A stretch of 64,000 nt of DNA from Puccinellia tenuiflora (taxonomy: Eukaryota > Streptophyta > Magnoliopsida > Poales > Poaceae), in contig QRDG01001991.1 of assembly GCA_012064385.1 (NCBI GenBank), forward strand, positions 1,299,290-1,363,289. The letters run 5' to 3'. Below the pieces are notes generated by a model, which saw only the letters and a list, made by a program, of their open reading frames with translations, was not told the origin of the DNA and ran no database searches. The translations under genes and the position numbers were made by a program. This document shows positions 57,369-64,000 of this stretch, one piece after another (positions within the stretch are counted from its first letter, which is position 1; each line of letters begins with the position of its first letter).

Positions 57369-57771
57369 GTGCGTGGGGGAAAAAGCTGGCGACGGGATTT
57401 CTCCCCATTTAATTTAAGAGCTGCTTTCATTGTATCCTAGATGCGTGCTTTTGTTTTGGCTAACTTCAGATTTCATTAGTATCTGAGGATCTTGTAAAAA
57501 TCCTGTTGCAAGCTAGGTTAATGCTGTGCTTGATTCTGTACCTCGTAGCCCAGACCTAGTTTTCATCTGTTTGTACCACTCTGCTCCAATAAAACGTTAG
57601 TCAGTGAATTAAAATTCATTCGACACCTTTAGGTTGCTCGCCTCTGTTAGTGTTTTAGCTTGGTTGTGAAGAATATTGCAATTTGAGCAATTGTTAATTC
57701 CGGCAGCAGTGTGAGGAGTGCCAGATCCACCTAAATTACTTAATTGCTGACATTTCCAATTCTTCTTGTAG
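57369..57771 (+). other. Captured CAP-G intron 1 (in M4)
   Basis: 403 bp from GTGCGTGG to TTCTTCTTGTAG. The same length and splice sites occur in M5. A retained intron means the capture was from DNA, not from mRNA. Confidence 0.75.
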
Positions 57772-57806
57772 ATTATAATGCAGTTGCCGGACGATGCTGA
57801 AGTGAG
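57772..57806 (+). pseudogene. CAP-G: Captured start of CAP-G exon 2 (in M4)
   Basis: It encodes IIMQLPDDAEVS in frame after the splice acceptor, continuing CQIVSE from exon 1. Unrelated GC-rich sequence follows. Confidence 0.7.
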
Positions 57807-60800
57807 CACCGGCCACGACCCACCGCACCGCCGCCTGAACTTACGCCGTCGTGCCTCGGCGCCTCGGCCACGACCCACTGCACCTCCGGCTCCCCCGACC
57901 CACCAGTCACCGCACCTCCGGCGTCACCTCCCCTCCATGGCCTTCCATGGCCTCCCGCGCCGGACCTTGCCTGGATGTTGTGTCTTCGGAGTCCACAATC
58001 GGCCGCGACTAGAGTTCACCTCCTGCCGTGCCGGGAGTTCAACACGGGAGAGTCGGAAGTTCAACTGAAAAACTTTGTTGGTTCAGAGGTTTAGACAGTG
58101 ATGCTCGTGCATTGTGTACTCGTTCAGATCAGTCATTTTCTTAATTTCAGTTTGGTAGTGTGTACTGATTCAGCCAATACTTATCAAATCAGAAAAGAAC
58201 TTCACTCTGGTGGTGTACGGTTTTAGATTTCTCTTTGTTCCTAATTGTGTATTATTGCCCCGGAGTTCAGTTCCTACATAAAAATTTTTATTTATTTTAT
58301 TGGAACAGTTTAAACGAATATTTGTGATTTGCGCGTAGATGAGATGTGTTATTCGTGATTTGCATATTTGTCATTTGGTAGTTCGCCTAGTTCACTTCAA
58401 CCGCGGAGCAAACAATTTTTATTTTTGAGAAGTTTGCTCCACAAAAATAAAATAAAAATATGAAATTAATTTATGTATTGTGGTAAAATTAGAAAAAATA
58501 TGGTCCACAAAAAAGTTCACTTGCAAATTACTAGAAAGTTCACTTGTATTTCCAAAAAAAAGTTCACTTTTTAAGCCACAACGGTTTGTTGACGAAATAA
58601 TGAAGTCCACTATTAAAAATCTCAGAAAACTATAGTAACGAAAATAGAAAAAAGAGTAACAAAAAAAATGAAGTTCACATATGTATAGTAGTAATAAGTT
58701 TAGAAAAAAGATGATCCAAAAAAACGTTACTTGCAAATTACTAGGAAGTTTACTTGTGTTTCGCAAAAAAATCCACTTGTTAAGCCACAATGGTTCGTGG
58801 TGAAATAATGAAGTCCACTAAACTCATGCTAAAAAAGAAACTCAAAAAACCGTAGTGACCAAATTAAAAGTTCACTTATACTATATTGGGGAGTTAAAAT
58901 TGTCCCACGTGAAAGTTCGGTTATAGCCGTAAGAGCAGTTCGTTTTCTAGAAAAAAACGAAGTTCACCTAATATATGTAGAAAAGTTCACTTCTTCACTG
59001 ATGTGAAGTTCACATTATGCACGACACGAAGTTTATTTTTCCAATAATTCGGCGATTTCATATATTTCTTAAATGTTCATTTTAAAAACGAAGTTCACTT
59101 AATAAATCCCAGAAGTTTAAAAAAGGGAGTTCAATTTGTCCATACCCGAGGTTCACATTCTTCCTAACAACAAAAATAAAAATTCATTCGTGAGTAATAA
59201 AAAGGTTCATGTTTTTCTAAAAAAGGAGGTTCACTTTCTTAATCGCAGAATTTCACGTCATGGAGTTCAAATCCTTCATCTCGAAGGTTCAGTTTTTCAT
59301 TGTCCGTCGACAAGTTGAAATGCGAATTAATAGGAAGTTCACTTACGTATCATAAGAAGTTCAGAAAAATAGTTCTCCAAAATAAAGTTTCCTTGCAAAA
59401 AATAGTAAGTTCATGTGCGTATCGCGAGAGGTTTAGAAAAAAATGATATGGTATGCCGAGAAATTCAGTTACAAAAAAAGGAAGTTCACTTACGTAATTC
59501 TGGGGAGTTATCAACTTTATGACTAAGTTCAGAAATGGTTCGAGAATAGGAAGTTCAACTGTGAATCGTGAGAAGTTCAGAAAAAAGATGGTCCAACACA
59601 TATTATCGTGTTTATCTGTTTTCGTATTTTTAAAATTAATCAAAAATCGTACTGAATTTCGAAAAAAAATCTTTACGAAAAAGTTGCCCCTAATGAATAT
59701 CTTTCCAACGCCGTATCATTTGTTACGTTTCGATAAGAGGTTTGAAAATAATTGGCAAAACAATGTCCGCTAGATTTTAAACAGAATTACTTATTTTTAA
59801 AACTGCTCTTAAACCGTAATTAATTTCGAAAATTAGCTAGAGATAGAGAAGTTGCGAATTTTCCACAGCTTTCCAACGGTGTATCACTTGCATCAATCTG
59901 ACATACGGTTTGGAAATGGTGTCCAAAATACAGTACGGAAACGGACAAATCCGCAAAAACATTATATAGAAGAGTAAAAGTTGCTTAATTTCCATACCTA
60001 TCCAACGGCATATTATTTGCATTCATCCGACGAGCGGTTTAAAAATGGAGCCCCAAATACTGTACGTAAACGGACAAAATCGTGAAATCCGTGTTTAGTA
60101 TATTCGAAATTGTTATAAAACCGTACAGAATTTGAAAACCGTCCAAAAGAGTAAAACTTGCACATTTACAATACGAATCCAACGGCATATCGCATGCATC
60201 ATTCCGATAAACGGTTCGAAAATGGCGGTCGAAATACTATCTGCAAAAACAGATATCTGAGTGTTCCGCCAAGAATTTCACGGTTTACTGTTTAGTAAGT
60301 TCAGAAAGTTGTTCAGAATAGTTATTCTGCAAGGGAGTGCAGAATAGCTGGAATATTCTGAACTTTTTTTTGGAAATACAAGTGAACTTTCTAGTAATTT
60401 GCAAGTGAACTTTTTTGTGGACCATATTTTTTCTAATTTTATCACAATACATAAATGAATTTCATATTTTTATTTTATTTTTGTGGAGCAAACTTCTCAA
60501 ATATAAAAATTGTTTGCTCCGCGGTTGAAGTGAACTAGGCGAACTCCCAAATGACAAATATGCAAATCACGAATAACACATCTCATCTACGCGCAAATCA
60601 CAAATATTCGTTTAAACTGTTCCAATAAAATAAATGAAAATTTTTATGTAGGAACTGAACTCCGGGGCAATAATACACAATTAGGAACAAAGAGAAATCT
60701 AAAACCGTACACCACCAGAGTGAAGTTCTTTTCTGATTTGATAAGTATTGGCTGAATCAGTACACACTACCAAACTGAAATTAAGAAAATGACTGATCTG

Positions 60801-61118
60801 AACCAGTACACAATGCACGAGCATCACTGTCTAAACCTCTGAACCAACAACGTTTTTCAGTTGAACTTCCGACTCTCCCGTGTTGAACTCCCAGCACGGC
60901 TGGAGGTGAACTCTAGTCGCGGCCGATTGTGGACTCCGAAGACACAACATCCAGGCAAGGTCCGGCGCGGGAGGCCATGGAAGGCCATGGAGGGGAGGTG
61001 ACGCCGGAGGTGCGGTGACCGGTGGGTCGGGGGAGCCGGAGGTGCGGTGGGTCGTGGCCGAGGCGCCGAGGCACGGCGGAGTAAGTTCAGGCGGCGGTGC
61101 GGTGGGTCATGGCCGGTG

Positions 61119-61153
61119 CTCACTTCAGCATCGTCCGGCAACTGCATTATAAT
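61119..61153 (-). pseudogene. CAP-G: Captured start of CAP-G exon 2 (in M5)
   Basis: The same IIMQLPDDAEVS codons as in M4 follow an identical acceptor. Confidence 0.7.
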
Positions 61154-61556
61154 CTACAAGAAGAATTGGAAATGTCAGCAATTAAGTAATTTAGGTGGAT
61201 CTGGCACTCCTCACACTACTGCCTGAATTAACAATTGCTCAAATTGCAATATTCTTCACAACCAAGCTAAAACGCTGACAGAGGCGAGCAACCTAAAGGT
61301 GTCGAATGAATTTTAATTCACTGACTAACGTTTTATTGGAGCAGAGTGGTACAAACAGATGAAAACTAGGTCTGGGCTACGAGGTACAGAATCAAGCACA
61401 GCATTAACCTAGCTTGCAACAGGATTTTTACAAGATCCTCAGATACTAATGAAATATGAAGTTAGCCAAAACAAAAGCACGCATCTAGGATACAATGAAA
61501 GCAGCTCTTAAATTAAATGGGGAGAAATCCCGTCGCCAGCTTTTTCCCCCACGCAC
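61154..61556 (-). other. Captured CAP-G intron 1 (in M5)
   Basis: 403 bp, GTGCGTGG to CTTGTAG, collinear with the M4 intron. Confidence 0.7.
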
Positions 61557-61905
61557 CTCGGAGACGATTTGGCAGGAGCGGAAGCGCACGGGGCGGTGCG
61601 CGGCAAGGAGGAAGTGGAGGAACCCCTCGAGGAACCCGTCCTCGGCAGTGGAGGCGAAGGCGGATGCGAAGGCCGCCACGAAGCGCGCGACGCGGTCGGA
61701 GCTGGGGGAGCGGCGCAGGATCCCGAAGAGCGGGGTGATGGCGGTGCAGAAGGCGGGGAGGAAGTGGCCGTCGGGGGAGGCGGAGTGGAGCGCCGCGAGC
61801 TCCCGGAGCTTTCGCAGGTGCACGGCGAGGGAGGCTCGGCACTCGTCGAGCATGCACGACACCTCTACCGTGAGGCGCCTCGTCTCGTCGGCGCCGATGG
61901 GGGTA
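61557..61905 (-). pseudogene. CAP-G: Captured exon 1 of condensin subunit CAP-G (in M5)
   Basis: The frame reads ADETRRLTVEVSCMLDECRA and on through LAVHLRKLRELAAL, LPAFCTAITPLFGILRR, SDRVARFVAAFASA, DGFLEGFLHFLLAAHRP and RSCQIVSE to the donor. It has no internal stop and no FLEG duplication, so it is closer to the source gene than M4. It has no proper start context and no downstream exons, so it is not a gene. Confidence 0.75.
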
Positions 61906-62343
61906 GAGGCGCTTGCGGGGTGGAGACGGTGAGAGGCAGCGGCGCGCGGGAAATGAGGTGAGGGGGTGGCGACGGAGGAGGTGGGGGGCGGCGGCGCGTG
62001 CGGGGGAGGAGGTGGGGGGTGGCGGTTCGTGCGGGGGAGGAGGTGGGCGGCGGCGGCGCGTGCAGGGGAGGAGGTGAGGGGCGGCGGCGCGTGCAGGGTA
62101 GGAGGTGTGGGGGCCGCGGTGCATGCGGGGAAGAAGGTAGTTGGATCGGGGAAGAGGTGAGGGCAGGCCGGGTTGGGCGGCGCGCGTTGGTGGATGCCCT
62201 GGCGGCGGGCGGTGGAGGTGAGGTACAGCGGCGTCGGTGCGGGTCGGGATCCGGATCGGGATAAGAAGGCCTTTATTTTGGGAAAGTTGTGCTGAATAAC
62301 TATTCAGCAAACACTTAAGGGGTTGTGCAGAATAGTCTCACCC

Positions 62344-62365
62344 TATATATATATATATATATATA
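62344..62365. repeat. (TA)n microsatellite between M5 and M6
   Basis: A pure TA run. M5 and M6 diverge from it head to head, as M1 and M2 do at 45.28 kb. Confidence 0.9.
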
Positions 62366-64000
62366 TTCTACAACCCCATTAAGAGATTGTAGAATACCTA
62401 TTCTACAACCCTACCCAAAATAAAGACCTTCTTAACCTCAACACACACCCGGCCTAAAACACCTTCTTCTCCCCCCGCACCCACCCCCGCACCAGGACCC
62501 GGCCAACCGCCGGCCTACCGGCCCGCTTCCCCTCCGCCCTTCCAGATCCTCTCCGGCGCGCCAGCCCCTGCATCTCCCTGGGTGCGCGCCCTGCTTATCT
62601 CTAGCGGGTAGCCCCCATCCCGCCCCGGCTCGAGCATTCTCCTCTCCGTCTCCGGCTCGGCTCCCCAGCTCCTCCCCGACGAGCTCCCTGCTCGACTCCG
62701 GCTGCCGCCGCCACCAGGCCTCCTCTACCGCGCGCAGGCCGCTCCAAAATCCACCACGCCTATGGATCCCGGTGCTGCGCCACCCTCCCCACCTCTGCGA
62801 GCCGAGCAGCCCTCGCCGGACAGGCCACCGGCGCGCCACCTCAGTTTTCTCCATCAACAAATCGAGCCCCTGCTCGCCAGATCGAGCCCGTACACACCGT
62901 CGACGTCCTCGTGGCGTCTCGATCCGTCCCGAGCTTCTCTGAACCTCCAAGTCACGCTGCTCCGAACCTCCCCGAGCCACATCGAGCAACGACGCCGGTC
63001 CCCAACCCTGCATCGCGCTCTACCAGACTCCCAGGAGGGCCATCGTGAACTGCCAGGCATACTGCGCCATCACCATGTGTTGTCCACCCGCCTCCCGTCC
63101 TCTAGCATGTTACCCCCAATTTCGGTTGTTCTAGCTTCTTCGCGTGATGCTGCAATCTCGTCCGGCTGGCTTCAGTCTGAGAGGAAGACCAGATTGGTTT
63201 CGTGCGGTTGTCTCTGTTATGCATCCAGTGGAGCACATGCGAAGATCAGATTGGTTTCGTCCTCAGCGGTGGTGAAGCCAAGGATTGGACTACGAGCACA
63301 AATTTTCTGGTGTACAAGTTCATTTTGTTAATACCAGGTACTAGCTAGCTAATTCACTCCGCTTTAGCTAGATAGGGAATTTTCCTGCCAGTTCGATTCA
63401 ACAAACAATTGCAGTTTCTTTCAGGGTTAGTTCAGTTCCTTGTTGGCCTCTGTCCGACACGATCTTTGGGAGATAAATGGTTGTTCTGGAGCAAGCTCTA
63501 TGTGTGTTGCTGCCATGGTGCTCAACTGTTTGCAAAATTTTCAATTTTTGATCATAACTATGTTAACTTGTTCAATGTATTGTGCTTTGTACTCACTCAC
63601 CGCATAATAAACACATAATGATTCAGATGGTCAGATCGAACGATGGTAGTCTTTGCTCTGAACCTCCCAATCGTGGTGGTATGAACCTCACTGAGCGCTG
63701 TTCTGAACCTGACCCTAATAATTTGGTCTCTCAGAGCAAACTTTCAGGACATTCAGATAAATAAGTGTGAGGTTTAGATATACATAAATATGAAGTTCAG
63801 AGACGGGTGTGCTGCAAGCGGACCATGTTGTGTGCGCTCACTAGCTGTACAAGAAGTTTACTTCTGAAATTAATAGGAAGTTTATTATATGACGAAGTTT
63901 GCTTCTTATCTGTGTGAAGTTTAGTTCCTTTTCGGGTGAAGTTAACCTCAAAATGAGTTTATTTGCGACAATTTTCTGAAGTCACTTATCTGACAAGCGA
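62366..64000 (+). mobile_element. TA-element M6, 5' part (runs off the window)
   Basis: It starts TTCTACAACCCC and then has two TATTCTACAACCC-like boxes, a diverged version of the M1-M5 5' end, followed by ACCTTCTTAACC. The GC-rich stretch 62460-63100 has no recognised protein. An exon-like frame at about 63610-63764 (MVRSNDGSLCSEPPNRGG) ends in TAA. GAAGTTCA/GAAGTTTA motifs begin near 63790. The 3' end is outside the window. Confidence 0.65.

Larger units (their letters stand above)
56569..60353 (+). mobile_element. TA-element M4 (3785 bp) with a captured condensin CAP-G fragment
   Basis: Its 5' end is GGGTGAGACTATTCTGCAC with a near-perfect inverted repeat around GAATAGTTATTC. Its 3' end is hairpin ATTCTGCA/TGCAGAAT, then AGCTGGAA. 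In order it has a GC-rich block with a degenerate repeat of about 35 bp (56750-57010), a CAP-G exon 1-intron 1-exon 2 fragment (57015-57806), GAAGTTCA arrays (about 58010-59610) and 3' units of about 175 bp (from about 59640; one unit is shortened). There is no element protein. Confidence 0.8.
60359..62343 (-). mobile_element. TA-element M5, 3'-truncated inverted copy of M4 (1985 bp)
   Basis: On the minus strand it starts GGGTGAGACTATTCTGCAC with perfect arms TGCTGAATA/TATTCAGCA, then follows M4 through the CAP-G fragment into the GAAGTTCA array. It stops at AAAAGTTCA, the counterpart of 58566. The rest of the array and the 3' units are missing. It joins the 3' end of M4 through TATTC (60354-60358). 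Arms 56569-58566 and 60359-62343 form an inverted repeat of about 2 kb with a spacer of about 1.8 kb. Confidence 0.8.

Noticed and set aside
56603..57412. 269-residue frame through the M4 GC-rich block
   Set aside because: It is out of frame with the recognisable CAP-G exon and low in complexity. The CAP-G frame explains the coding signal.

Overview
The window looks like intergenic DNA from a large grass-type (Poaceae) plant genome. I found no intact host gene and no bacterial feature. Almost every base belongs to a transposable element: Ty3/gypsy (Tat-lineage, Athila-lineage and two long-LTR families), Ty1/copia, a Cassandra-type TRIM carrying a 5S rRNA segment, a Helitron, and a cluster of elements sitting in (TA)n microsatellites. 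The grass assignment rests on the mix of families, the GC-rich first exon of a captured gene and the Helitron termini. It is inference; the species is not resolved.

Layout. 1-2756 is the 3' part of a long LTR (family G1). 2767-3460 is a Cassandra TRIM. 3461-3943 and 41884-42225 are two halves of the internal region of a minus-strand copia element whose LTR is 42226-44627. That element is split by a 37.9-kb insertion, 3944-41883, flanked by the 5-bp duplication CTTGG. The insertion is a three-LTR Tat-lineage gypsy element (LTR1 3944-4972, LTR2 12825-13805, LTR3 37122-41883) with two internal copies, A and B. Each internal copy lacks gag, protease and most of RT. Each keeps RNase H, a second RNase H and integrase, and carries a two-exon gene in antisense. 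Copy B was hit by a 5.8-kb solo LTR (14356-29749, duplication CAACC), which was itself hit by a recent Athila-type element (14531-24088, duplication CCAAC). LTR3 was hit by a complete G1 solo LTR (38115-41848, duplication GAGAC). The Athila element therefore lies at least five insertion levels deep.

44628-64000 is different. It is a run of elements separated by (TA)n tracts (45264-45299, 51037-51070, 51462-51482, 53617-53633, 56561-56568, 62344-62365). At least six copies, here called TA-elements M1-M6, share related 5' termini. Where the 3' end is present they also share a 3' terminus with a small hairpin, a 3' block of about 175-bp units and long arrays of a GAAGTTCA motif. Their GC-rich 5' parts differ and look like captured host sequence. 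In M4 and M5 I recognise exon 1, intron 1 and the start of exon 2 of the condensin subunit gene CAP-G. M4 and M5 form a 2-kb inverted repeat. M2 contains a copia solo LTR (45586-48649), which contains a Helitron (46809-48544).

The parts work as layered parasites rather than as a pathway. The Tat copies have lost gag, protease and RT and would need a helper. The Athila element has an open gag-protease frame but a broken pol. The TA-elements have no recognisable protein of their own. The TA cluster and the spliced antisense gene of the Tat element are the parts most worth following up.
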